Assembly: GCA_033239125.1 (NCBI GenBank)
Contig: BSWB01000005.1
Location: forward strand, 98,641,994 to 98,705,993
DNA from: Fagopyrum homotropicum
Taxonomy: Eukaryota > Streptophyta > Magnoliopsida > Caryophyllales > Polygonaceae
Length of the DNA stretch: 64,000 nucleotides
Direction of reading: 5' to 3'
The notes under the pieces were generated by a model. The model worked only from the letters and a program-made list of their open reading frames with translations. It was not told the DNA's origin and searched no databases. This document shows positions 1 through 12,359 of the stretch, one piece after another. Each line of letters begins with the position of its first letter. Position 1 is the stretch's first letter. A program made the position numbers and the translations under genes.

Positions 1-2199
1 GTCTTTGTACTCCTTTAATTCTTGACATCGGGGTCAACACCATATCTTCTTTGTACTCTCAGGCCCATACTTGCCTATGGCATCGTCCATCTTGGTTTTA
101 CTGTCATTTAACCCGCCAAGTGTAGTTGTACTCTACCCCGCTTGATTTGTATTCCGATATTCTCTTCAATCTTAGCTTCTTATCAGTCCTTACAAGGCAT
201 ATGGATCAAATATGTATCTCGCTTCCTTAGAAGTCTCCAACTTCTAAGATATTCAATTGATCATAAAGAAATTACCAAAATACCCTCATAAGGGTAAAAA
301 GACTATTTTACCACTGGGTCTCAAAACCCTAGAAATATTCCTGGAATATTTCTGAAACTTCCTATGAAGCTAAAAACCATAATCTAATACTCACAAGAAA
401 GATCTAGCTAAGTTGGAAGATTTTTCAACTTCTTAACTTCCATGAAAAATTCACTAAGGATCTCACTTTGACCTAACTTAAACACTCATACAAAAATCCA
501 AAAATCCCAAATAAAATATCTAATCCTTCTATACAAAGCACTCTACTCATTAGAAAAAATAAATCTCAGAAAGGATCAATAATTAGTCTTACACAAAAAT
601 TCTAAGTTGACTCCTCAACACAAATTCTCCCATACTTAGCCAAAAATCTATATTTTACCAAACTGCATAACTAGCCTACTTTGGAACCTTATAAGTCTAG
701 ATTCGATCCCTGGATCGACCACAACTTTTAATACATCACAGTATGCATCTCACTCTATGTTCCATCAACATTCTATGTCCATCAGATAGATCTAACCCAT
801 TCATATCTAGATCCAAAAACTGCTTCCACACACAATTTTTTATTCCATACTTAGAATATTTCGCCAAAAACATAAAAACAAACTGCTTATTGTCTCAACA
901 TTGAAAATTCATAACTCTTAAACCACTATCTTGACTACTCTAAAATTTTGATATGTTCTACAGAAAAATTCCTACTATATCATATCAAAATTTCAAACAA
1001 AAAGAATGAATATTTCTTACCCAAATCTGGCCCTAAAGTTGGATGCTCGACAATTTTTGCAACTCAGCAATTTAGTTGTTTGAAGAATCAATTTATGTCG
1101 GCCCTTCTGTGTAGGTTTAGTAGGATTTTTAGACATCTATTAGCCATGAAATTCATAGAGGGAAGTGCAAGGAAGGAAGGGGTATGAATCTTACCTGATT
1201 CCAAGACTCGAAAGAGGGAAAGTCGATGACACAAGGCGCACAAGGAAACTATTGTAGGCTGGGTTGTTTCCCATGACAGAAGCAAGGAGGAGGAGGCTTT
1301 ACAAACTTGGTTGTTGCTCGACAAAGAGGGACTGAATCCCTGTTGTCCAGTGCTGCTGCGCCTGAAGGAGGGAAGACCTTGGTTTGGCTTCCGTTTGGTT
1401 GTCTAAGCGAGTCAAGAGGGCACCCACTTGTTGTCCAGTGCTGAAGGGAGGGAATGTGTTGCGGCTGTTGTTTTCTGGGTACTCACGTGCAGAAAGGCTG
1501 CAACAAAAAAGATCTCGATGAAGAGAGACGACCCAGGGGAGAGGCGAAAAGCTGTAGATCCGGTATCGATGAAGGGAGAGGGAAATGTTGAGTTCAACGT
1601 GAATCTAGACGTATGGGCTGGTAGGCGTGAAGACTGGAAAGAGAGCAGCAAATCCGGCTGAATTAACGTAAATGAAGATCTTCATGATCCCGAGCGTTAC
1701 GATTTGGAAGGGAGAGATGACGCTCCTCTATCTAGCTGCTGACGTGTCTGAGTGAGTCCCCTGATGGCTGGGCATGAAGTTGATGTAGAGTCTTAGTATT
1801 CGGCTTCTTTACTATTGGGCCATTGTGCTCCTCACGTCCCAACTTTGCTGAAATGGTGAGCATGGGCTTCAAAGAGAAGGAAAGATATGGGCTAAAACTT
1901 ATCAAGCCCTTTATCATGGGTTTGTCAAGGACATGTCATGGCCTTGTCAAAAGAGTGTCATGATCTTGTCAAGGACATGGATATATAAACTAGGGTTTGT
2001 AAGATTAGGGTTTGATCCAAATACATCATTTTATGTGACCTTAAGCTTACATAAAATGATAGAATATGTGATAGTAAATACACTAGGTGTCATTCACCAA
2101 GATCCACGGGTCGAAATCCCGTTCGACTCGGAAATAGACGGAATTAAAATTCTGGATATTACAATAATGAGTCAATTACATAATCCCAATTTTATTTTA
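1..2199. other. Repeat-like non-coding DNA upstream of gypsy remnants
   Basis: No gene could be supported here. About 1-1250 is AT-rich without recognisable protein homology. About 1250-1700 is more GC-rich and repeats a phrase containing TTGTCCAGTGCTG at about 1340 and 1430. About 1915-1985 has several copies of a CTTGTCAAGGACATG-like phrase. The texture resembles LTR or untranslated retroelement sequence next to the gypsy fragments that follow, but no LTR ends could be fixed. The missing 5' exons of the ArfGAP gene were looked for here and not found. Confidence 0.4.
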
Positions 2200-3561
2200 A
2201 AATTTGCTTTTCATTCATCTCCTTCATGCATACGGATTACATGATACCCACAATGCAAATCAACTTTAGTGAAAGTAGTAGCGTCTTGCAATTCATCCAA
2301 AATCTCATCTAAGCGGGGAGTACCCACGATTCATCCTTCTTAGGTACGAGGATGACAAGGACATCACAAGGTGTAAGACTTACACAGACGTAGCCATTGT
2401 CAAGAAGGTCATGGAATTGGCTTTGGAGTTCCTTTATTTCGTCCAAATTGGCACTATAAGTAGCACAGTTTGGGATTTGTGAGTCCGGAACTAAGTCAAT
2501 CACGTTCCTCGGACAAGTGGTAACCCTGGTGGAATGTCATCAAGAAAGACGTCTAGGAAGTCGAGAATGAGTTGTGATGCATGTGTAGGTAGATTAGTTA
2601 CGACATAATCTGAGATAAGTGAATCTTTAAATATCCAGAGAATGCAAGAATCATGCCCTTAACGGCATAATACATATTTGATTCACGAGAGAGCAACAAG
2701 TGATTTGACGAAGGAGACGGGGGTTGGACTAGCACGGAAAAGGACTAGGAACGCACATGTTGACGGACTTCATGTAGGCTTAAGTTATGTAATTCCTCAC
2801 TAGGGTTCATATGGCAGAGTATAAGGCACTAGCCTTTGTAGGACAAGGTCACTATGTTGGCATACCCATTGTAGATGCCCTAGTGATCAAACATCCAAGG
2901 AAGTCCAAGGAGAAGGAGGTGGGTACCCATTGGAGGTACTTCGTAGGTGACACTGTCATGAAAGTTACCATTATAAAATCAATGGTTGCTTGATTGGTGA
3001 CCGATAGTAGTTAGTTCTTTGTAACCTATTGTATGGTATACGGGACTAGGTGACCTATGACTGCAAGCTAAGATGATCGAAAACTTCGGTGTCGATAATG
3101 TTAGTAGTCCCATAATAAATAAATAAAAGCTTAGAACAAGTCTTACCCAAAATAGTAACCTTGGAACGAAAAAGAAGCAAATGTTGAGACAATGGTCTCG
3201 AAATGGCAATGTACATCACCTCACGAATAGAAACCAAACATGTGGAGGGAGGAGGGTCCCGCACGTCCTTAGGAGCAGTTGGGTTGGATGCAACATGTCT
3301 TTCAGGTGAAGTGATGATAGACAGATCAAGAGAGGGTAACGGAGTATCATATCGTTGAACAAGGATCAAGTTGGGGGTAGTAGGTCCACGAGTAGAATTG
3401 TGGACGAGGACGAGTTGTGCGATGTAGGATTCAACCCTAAGTACAACATGAAGGAGGCCATTATAATTAGAAGGACGAGGCATGGAACCACCAGAGGAAG
3501 ACATAATAAGAGGATGCTCGGAGTACCTTGAATTAGACATGATCCTGAAAAATATAACCAC
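2200..3561 (-). pseudogene. Broken Ty3/gypsy gag-pol: protease to start of RT
   Basis: Read on the minus strand, 3561 to 3055 is an open stretch ending in a retropepsin-like segment (FRSKVTILGKTCSKLLF followed by YYGTTNIIDTEVFDHL). It aligns with the usual plant gypsy pattern in which the catalytic motif is D-[ST/G]-G/S. Here the aspartate position reads Tyr, so the protease would be dead. After a stop-ridden linker, 2503-2309 resumes with an RT N-terminus (VPDSQIPNCATYSANLDEIK, then ELQSQFHDLLDNGYV and LVPKKDESW). A deletion then joins it to a later RT piece (KLICIVGIM and MKEMNEKQ) ending near 2200. This is a relic with stops, a deletion and a lost active-site residue. The family call rests on motif recognition only. 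Confidence 0.75.
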
Positions 3562-3939
3562 AACAAGAGGAGTTAGAACACGACTAGGATTTTTAGAACT
3601 AATGATGAAATTGTACTCTGTGTTGGAGAATCGAATAATATTGGCAACTCATGCACACTATTATTCAATTTCAAGCTATAGAAATACAAAGAGGATGATC
3701 ATTTATTTATATTACTAGCTAAGGTTTGAAGGATTTTAATTCAATAAGGAAGCAAGTTTATTTTATGCTACAAGAAGTGCTCGTAGAGTGTGTGCAAGGT
3801 CTTGGCAACACCAAATATGACCCATGAGTCTTCCGCCATGAGCCTCTTGTACGAGTAGTGGGCGTGTAGAACATGTGGAAATACAAAGATGGTTAGCTTT
3901 GAATAGCCATTGTTAATGAAAAGTCATTGTCACAGACCT

Positions 3940-5190
3940 TGGTGTAGCAGTTGGATTATATCTCCTTGAAGTCGGAACAATCAAGATATACTAAAATAGG
4001 TAAAAGTCCCTATGAACTCAACCCAACGGGCATGATGCTTGCTTATTTTTCCTTCAGTACAGAGGTGCTTCAATGCTTCATGGTTAGTGTGGATGACAAA
4101 CTCCTTTGGCCACATATAATGTTTTCAGGATTTGAGAATGCGCACTAAGGCAAATATCTCCTTGTCAGAGGTAGAACAGTTAAGTTCCGCACCGCTGAGC
4201 TTTTCACTAAAGTAGGAAATAGGGCGTCAACCTTGCAAGAGAACACTCCCAATTCCATTATTAGATGCATCGCATTCCACCTCAGATGTTCGAGAGAAGT
4301 CGGGAAGGAGGATTAGTGGAGCATGTGTAAGACGGTCTTTAAGGGAAACGAACATGTTGTTGTAGATATGATCTCATTCGAACACGACATTTTTCTAGTT
4401 TAATACCGTCAATGTCTGTGTGATGGTAGAAAAATCTTTGACAAGCTGACGATAAAATCCGGCAAGACCGAGTAAGTTGTGAACCTGGGTTTGGGTGGAA
4501 AGAGTCGGCAAATCTTGAACTACTTGGACTTTTGATTCGTCCACCCTGAGTTTGTCCTTACTGACAACAAAACCAAGAAAAATAGTAAAGTCCGAACAAA
4601 AATGACATTTCTTAAGGTTGGCATATAATTGTTAAGTATGCAAGACTTGAAGTACTTGTCTCAAAAGATCAAAATGTTCGTTAGTAGGCTTACTGTAGAT
4701 AAGGGTATCGTCAAGATAGACAACCATAAATTTCCCAAGAAAAGTACATAATGTATGATATCAAACCATGAAGATATTTGGAGCATTAGTAAGGCCAAAA
4801 GGCATAAGAAGCCACTTATATAATCAATATTCTGTTTTAAAAGTAGTTTTTCATTCCTTCATCCATACGGATTTGATGATACCCACTACACAAATAAAGT
4901 TTAGCGAAAATAGTAGCGCCATGCAATTTATAAAGTATGTCATCTAAGCGGAGAACAGGATAACGATACTTAATCGTGATATTGTTGATGGCCCGGCAAT
5001 CGATACACATACACCACGACTCATCCCTCTTGGGTACGAGGATGACAAGGGCGGCACAAAGTCTAAGACTTTCACGGACGTAGCCTTTGTCAAGAAGATC
5101 ATGGACTTGTTGTTGAAGTTCTTTTGTTTCATCCGGATTGGTACGGTAAGAAGCACTGTTAGGAATTTGTGAGCCGGCATTGAAGTCCAT
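3940..5190 (-). pseudogene. Broken Ty3/gypsy reverse transcriptase and RNase H
   Basis: On the minus strand, 5190-4837 is open and gives the RT fingers/palm start (IPNSASYRTNPDETKELQQQ, VRESLRLCAALVILVPKRDE, CRAINNITIKYRYPVLRLDD, YHQIRMDEGMKNYF). Further along, with stops and frameshifts, come LLMPFGLTNAPNIF, FMVVYLDDTLIYSK (the catalytic Y-x-D-D read as YLDD), YANLKKCHFCSDF and the RNase H segment ending in EGKISKHHARWVEFIGTFTY near 3990. The order is that of plant gypsy pol. It is a second copy of the RT start seen at 2309-2503, in the same orientation but a separate relic, since this copy keeps the middle that the other has lost. Non-functional. Confidence 0.85.
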
Positions 5191-5249
5191 ATGGATATAG
5201 AATTATTTGGCAGGCAAACAAATACCTTAACTTTATTTAAGTTTATCAT

Positions 5250-5959
5250 AATAACATAGTAAAGAGTAGTTTTTTAAGTTGAAATGTTACAATTATACCT
5301 TTAACTATTGGACCACAAGTTATGGAAAAATGAGAATGCTAAGAATGAATGTGAGATAGACTAAGGGTCACCAAATACAAGCGTACATACTTTCTCCGAC
5401 TTATTATATATAAAAAATTGTCATTCATCACACTTTAACATATGATGATATGAATACTTAGGGAACACCAAATTTATATCAAACTTCTTTGAATATTTTT
5501 AGAAAAAAGATTAACAATCTTACATGCAAAAGTGGTCCAAGCATCCTTGTTATTGAGATGATACATGTCCACTCATGAGAGTGTTATTGTTGAGTATGAC
5601 TAACAACCATGAGCAACATGTTGCTACTGAAATTTATAGATTTTGTTGGACTTAACATGTATACTAAGAAGTCAATGCTCTCTTAAGATTTTAAACCAAA
5701 ATGCTATTTTGACTATCTTAAATTTTTTGTCTATTATACAATGAATTCAACTTCTTATTAGATGTTTGGATAACTTGTTAATAAGTTTATCATAAGATGA
5801 ATATTTTCAATTATTTCACATTTATAATAGCTATATAATAGAAAATCATGTGTTATTTTATATTTACATTATCTCGGGTTTGTTATTAAAGTCTTATAGG
5901 ATAGATAATACATTTCAAGATTATATGTTTGTATTTATAAATGACCTCTTTTATTGTAG
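5250..5959. other. AT-rich stretch, probably ArfGAP intron
   Basis: Low-complexity AT-rich DNA ends in a clear 3' splice site (TTATTGTAG) at 5959. No coding exon or element ends were recognised. It is inferred to be the 3' part of an intron whose upstream exon lies outside the window or has been lost. Confidence 0.5.
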
Positions 5960-8900
5960 GCTCGGGAGCGGTTTTTGTCAGTCAAGAAAAACACTAAGAA
6001 GGATACTGCTGCAATAATAGAAGAGGTACATGCAAATTGTAAATCGATGCATATAAAATGTTGTCGGAATACATAAATGGATACCCATGAATGTTTATTT
6101 TATTACCTAATATGGTAGAGAGATGTTACAGGAACTTAATGTTGCTAGATATTCATACGAAGAAGCAAGATTCAATTTGGTAAACTATTACAATTTCATT
6201 AATTTTACACTTTGAATGACTTGATAAAAATAATAAAGAAATTGGAATTTGAAAGAAACTAATATTCATGTGTTTTAGGTTACTGCAATATCTAATGTTG
6301 AGGCCAAGAAACGGTATGATTTTGTAGAAGATATTACTAGGATGATGGATTCTCATCTTCATTACTTTAAGCAGGTTTGTATTATGTTAACTTGCATCTT
6401 CATTACATTAGAAATCTTCTTTATTGATTATTACAAATTTGAACCATTTCAATTTTCTCTTCAGGGATATGATCTATTACATAATATGGAGCCTTACATC
6501 AAGCAGGTTCACATTACTTTGGATTCATATTCTTCTTTTTTTGTAGATTACTCGATAAATTTGGTAAATGCTTACAAAACAGTTGTCTAATGTCCGTAAA
6601 TTCAATCCGCAAAATGCATGTTATAGATATATGTGTAATCACATCATAGCCAAAACTTAACATATCACAATGCCTTAAAGTATAAGAGTCACTATAGATA
6701 CATAAATGTTATTTTTGGACAAGAGTAAAAACTAAAAGACTACTATTTTTCTTATTTATTTCAACTTTTAACTTGAATATAGATCAAGTTGATCTTTTTG
6801 TATATCTACATCATGTGATATTTGATACGAGATATCTCAATTGCTTTGTTGTATAGGGTGTATTCACATTGTCTATTAGAAATTGATGTGTTGGCTATGT
6901 AAAAAGAAAGTTGTTTCCATATTAGTAATAACTAAATTAGTACAAAATATATGTTTTATGAACTTATGATTAACCTTTATGTACAACATCTCATGGTTCA
7001 ATGGAAATAATCTATATACTACTATTAAAGTCAAATCACTTAATGTCACATGTCAATTCCTTATCTATTCTCCGCCACATGTTATTTTTACGTAGTTTTT
7101 TATTTTTCAAAAAATATATATAGTTGACATCTTTTATATTTAAATAACTATCTTATTATACATAATATATATCGACTTACCAAAACATAATTTTTTAAAT
7201 ATCTATATTACACTCTATATGTTAAATTATATAATTAACATAAATTAATAGCTTACTTTGCAATCTTACCACAATCTCTTACATATTTTAAGATAACATA
7301 TCAAAAAACATTTCCTAAAATCTTTCAAATAAGATGATTAGATTATTTCATAGTTTAACTTTAAAATATAAATATATAACTTTATATCAATAAGAAACTA
7401 AACTAACCAATGTATAAACTATTAAAATATAAATTATGCATCTTATATTATATAAGATATGCAACAATCGGATATATAAAATTATTTTTTTTATCTAAAA
7501 TATGATTAATTTAATATAAACATATCAAATTAATTTCAATTTCTCTCCCGGTTAATTAATAAAAATCATTACAATACATCAAAAGTGTTTTGTAAAATAA
7601 AATAATATTTAGCTATTAAACTTTAAAATGGTACCCGTGTCTTGGCATGGGAAGCTATACTAGTGTACCTTCAATTAAAAATGCTAATTAAATATTGACT
7701 CTTAATAGAACTTTTTTTTTTCTTCTTATATATATTAGGTAAATAAGGGTCAAAATATATTGTTTTGGTCTCACATTTATGTGATATAAAAACTTTTATT
7801 TTTGGTTCATATCCATATGAATTGATGAGATTGTCAATTATTTCACTTCAACAAAGTTGTCATGCTTGTATCTATACTTATTTGTTTACGATTTAAGGAA
7901 TGACCAAATCTTATAAGAAGCTTTCACAAATTTTACACATCTACCTAAGATATAGTAGATAAAATGAAAGATTATTTGTTAAATTAGTTTTTTTGAACAT
8001 CATATCTCATTCTCGCTTGATCCATCTTAATGAAAATATAGGCTAAGAAATTGTGTATACCTCATCTTCATGTTTTCTTGACATGATACTTATCATTTAT
8101 TTTGTCGTTTAGATAAGAAGTTCAATTTATGATTTGTTGTAGATGTTAGCATATTCTGAGCAAGCCAAAGAGAGTTCCAAACAAGAATTATCAACTCTTA
8201 ATGAAAATATGCAAGAGTATAAACGACACATTGATCAACAAAGCAAACAATGTCAAATTGTTACTTCCGATCTGCTTGTTACTGATACAGTACAATCTTT
8301 ATCTAGAGCCGCAAAACCAATAGAGGAAGTTTTGCAATCTTCCATAGATGGGAAGGTAATTATTCATTTTCATGTTTGTATTTGATATCAATTGTAATTG
8401 ATTATATATTAAATTTTACAATCTTTTAGGAGGATTAACTTTTTGTAATTTATATGAGCAATGTGGAATTGATTTTGTGTAGGTTCAGATCATTCGACAA
8501 GGATATCTTTGCAAGCGTTCATCTAATTTAAGGGGCGATTGGAAGAGAAGGTTTTTTGTTCTCGATAGTCGTGGCATGTTGTACTACTATCGCAAGCAAC
8601 GAAACAAGGTATCTCTAAGAAATATGAAAATTGTGTACTCTTATGATATTCACAAAAAATGGTTACTTATTTGTCCTATATTGTTTTACCATATTTAGGC
8701 AAATGGAGAGCGACAAATATGTCAAAAGAGCAATTATTCAGATCCTGGATCAGGAGTGTTTGGTCGTTGGCTAGGTTCTCATTCCCATACCGTTGTAAAT
8801 GAGGATAAAACTATGGCACGTCACACTTTGAACCTTTTGACGTCGACTATTAAGTTAGATGATGAACAATCTGATCTTAGGTTTTGTTTTAGGATTATAT

Positions 8901-11900
8901 CTCCATCAAAGAGCTACACTTTACAGGTAATATTTGAATTGCACATAGATTAGGCAAAATACATATTTGTAGCTAGAAATTCTTAAGCTTAATGTTACTC
9001 TATAGGCTGAGAGTGAACTTGATCAAACAGAGTGGGTTGAAAAGATCAGGGCAGTTATCGCATCTTTGTTAAGTTCACAAGGAATAGAAGAGGTAAAATC
9101 TAACTTAAAATTCTAAATATGTTCTCAATTTTTTGTTTTTGAAATGATTTTTCTGATTAGAAGAAAATTGCCATTAGTCTTTTCTTGCTAGATCAGACGA
9201 GATTGACCAAAATACAAGTGAATGTGGTTCCTCTGAATTGTCTTCCAACTCAGATGTGTCAATAAATGAAGAAGTATCTTCAAAGAAGAAGATTGGATCT
9301 ACAAATTCCGCACATGGAAACAAGAGTTTCCAACAACAACGTAGAACTGTGAATGTTGAAAAGCCTATTAACTTATTAAGAAAGGTAATAGGCAATGAGA
9401 AATGTGCTGATTGTGGAGCAACAGAGCCAGACTGGGCATCCTTAAACCTTGGGGTTCTAATTTGCATTGAATGCTCAGGCGTTCATCGTAACCTTGGAGT
9501 CCACATATCGAAGGTTAAACTTTATGGATTGATCATATACTAACTCATTGTCATGCTTTAACTTACACTTAGGTTTATTCCTAAATTTCTTTGTCAAATA
9601 GATAATAAATGTGATTATGCAACTCAAGGAGAGACGGGTAAAAAAAAATTTAATTGAGGTATCTTTTAAAGATCAAACTAAGTGCAAACTTGACGGTTTT
9701 AAAAACTTAAATTAAATGTTTGGAGTTTATTTTGTTCAAAAAGACAAAAGTCTTCAAAAACTACTATAGCCCAAATAAGCTTTATGTCAAATACAATCTA
9801 GATCTCTCATACAACTATTGTTAAAATCAACACTTATAATACTTACTCATCGTACGGTATCTAAAGAAACAGATATGCTTGGGGAATACAAGTTTCATTT
9901 ATTTGCATCATTGTTTGGTTGAATAAAATACTCATAGAGAAAAAAAAAATTATATTTAGTAGCATAACCATTTGTAACCTTTTATTCAGGTCAGATCATT
10001 GACATTGGATGTCAAAGTGTGGGAACCTTCAGTCATATCCTTCTTTCAATCACTTGGTAATTTATATGCTAACTCAATTTGGGAGGAGTTTTTGAATTGT
10101 AGTGGTAGCGTCTTATTTGACGAGAAACCAGCAATGTGAGTAATAATATATTTTCAATTTGGTGTAAGGAGGTTGAATTTTTCTTCTTGATATTGCTGAT
10201 GTTTTTTCTCCATGTCACAGTTTTCCAAAATCCGAGAAGCACAAACCAGCTTTTATGAAGAAGCCAATTCATAATGATCCTGTCACAATAAAAGAAATGT
10301 TTATTCATGCAAAGGTATTGCACATGTTTTGGAGATATAAATTTGGATTAGTTTTTTTTTTGTGGGAATAAATTGGATTAGTTATGTTGGGTTCAAGTCA
10401 CAGTCGTATTTTGGACAATCTTTTGTTTAGGTTATTAATTGTCTAGTTGTTATTTGGTCGGTCATTCTTGGATTGTCGATTTGTGTCATTGATTATCAAC
10501 TTCAGCGATTTGTGGTTCATGTCATTATTGTTTTGAACGTTTTGGTATTTTGTTATTCAAGTCAAGTATAACTTACAGTCACATAACTACATATAGTTTG
10601 AGATTGGCCCCGAAAAAAAGGAGTCTAAAAGTGCACAAAGTGTTATAATATGCATTATTTTGTACTAATAAAATGAAAATTTTAAAAGCAGTAAAATTTT
10701 CACTAAATCCACACCTTTTAAATAGAAAAAGTTTGTTATTGACTTATTATGCTTGTTAAATATTTACTTTTTAGTACTAATGTGTGCATATTATAACACA
10801 TATTTATGAACTTATTTTATATAAAAAATATAATGGAACTACTCATATATTTTTAATTATAATCCTATGTATGTAAATGTACAAATGTTGCTAAATCCGT
10901 AAAAAAAAATGTGGATTACCTAAATCCTATATTTCTTTTTTGGAGGAAGATGTGAGAGGTAAGATTGTAAGAATAACCTATATGCTAGATTCATGTACTA
11001 GTTTTTGTCCATTTCCAATTAAAAGAACCTTGATTAACCTTATGAAGATATAGCTATTTTTATTCCTTTATCATTTATATAGTTCTATAGTGTAATGTTA
11101 TTCTTGTCTAATTTCAGTACTCAGAGAAAGTATATGTCCGGAAGATGAAAGGCAATCCACAACTGTTTTCAGTATCTCAACAAATGCGTGAAAGTGTGCG
11201 CGCCAATAATAAGAGAGCAGTTTATCGTCTCCTTGTCTCATCTGAAGTAGATGTTAATGCTATACAACCACATGTTTCTTCATTGCCAACATTAAATATA
11301 TCTAAGCTAAATACATCACCACGACATAATGTTATTAATAACAGTATAACACCGTCCATAGATGACATACACAATAGTACTGTGAGTACTTCTAAAGGGA
11401 AGCATCATTTGAATGAAGAATCAGTTGATGACGATTGTTCTTTGCTTCATTTAGCTTGCCAAAATACTGACATAGGTATGATTGAACTACTTCTACAATA
11501 CGGTGCAAAAACAAATGTCATTGATTCAAGAGGTCAAACGCCGCTTCATCATAGTGTTACGAGAGGAAAAAATGAAATAGCAAGACTTTTGTTGACAAGG
11601 TATGTCTTTTAATGTCAAAATGTGATTTTGTAGCCTTAGCTATTGAATTTAACTATATAATCATTATTTGGACTTCATTTGGACAACTGGTTTATATGAA
11701 ATTTTTCTAAAAATTTATGCTTACTTTTTAGACATTTTCCCCTTCTCACAAACACAATATAAGCTCTTAGAATTTCAATTGTTAAATATAGTCATGTTCG
11801 ATACTTCAATATGTTTGCAACAATGTATGTTAATTTTCCATTTTTGTAGGGGTGCGGATCCAACAACCATGGATAAAGAAGGAAAACTCGCTTTAAATGT

Positions 11901-11964
11901 GGCGGAAGAATCTATAAAACAAGATGGAGAACTTATGATACTTTTGGGAAATGGTAATAAATAA
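5960..11964 (+). CDS. BAR-PH-ArfGAP-ankyrin protein, AGD1-4 type (5' partial)
   Basis: Stimulates GTP hydrolysis on ARF GTPases in vesicle traffic. The plant ACAP-like class (AGD1-4; AGD3 is SFC/VAN3, needed for vein continuity) acts at the trans-Golgi and plasma membrane. Exons read: 5960-6025, 6132-6179, 6279-6374, 6465-6506, 8143-8355, 8483-8608, 8699-8926, 9006-9092, 9178-9513, 9990-10135, 10221-10314, 11118-11599, 11850-11964. All have GT-AG ends and keep phase, giving 692 residues and a stop. Visible are the BAR C-terminal part (about 1-135), PH domain (about 157-300, with KRRFFVLDSRGMLYYYRK), ArfGAP zinc finger with Cys378, 381, 398 and 401 (C-x2-C-x16-C-x2-C) and arginine finger R406, and ankyrin repeats (about 590-680, LLHLACQNTDIGMIELLLQY). 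The 9178 start uses a poor polypyrimidine tract. The first roughly 130-150 residues typical of the family are absent. Whether the gene is intact farther left or 5'-truncated cannot be told from the window. Confidence 0.93.
7011..7663 (+). mobile_element. Small non-autonomous Helitron in ArfGAP intron
   Basis: The 5' end is TCTATATACTACTATTAAAG, preceded by A. The 3' end has a hairpin CCCGTG/CATGGG (7634-7651, loop of six, one G-T pair) followed nine bases later by CTAG and then T. Insertion between A and T without target duplication, a TC start, and a CTRR end after a hairpin are the Helitron hallmarks. At 653 bp it has no coding capacity. It lies in the 1.6 kb intron 6507-8142. Confidence 0.8.
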
Positions 11965-12359
11965 CCATTTAACAAAATCTATATAACAATATTATCAAGA
12001 GTAACACATCTCTAGAATTGCCGCTATATGTCATATATGTTCTCTTCGTATGTAAGCCACTGTACCATGAAAAAGTAAATACAAAGTACTCAAGCGTTAA
12101 TGATGAAGTTTTATATTGAATGTGTTGACTTTGAGGAGTGTGCCACTATTTTAAGCATTAAACCAAATGGTTGATTTAGCTTAGAGATTCATGTATGGTT
12201 GGATATTACATAAATATTTAAACCAAATAGTATTGACAACAAATATTATGTGTTCTTAAGTTTTAGGGTTTATATGAATTTACTTGAGTCTGTAACCCTT
12301 AAATACTAGATAGGCAAGAGCGTAGTTGAGTATGTAACATATGTATGCTCCTTGATCAT

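Noticed and set aside
8756..8953. Short frame starting at a Met inside the PH region
   Set aside because: It is part of ArfGAP exon 7, continuous upstream to the acceptor at 8698.
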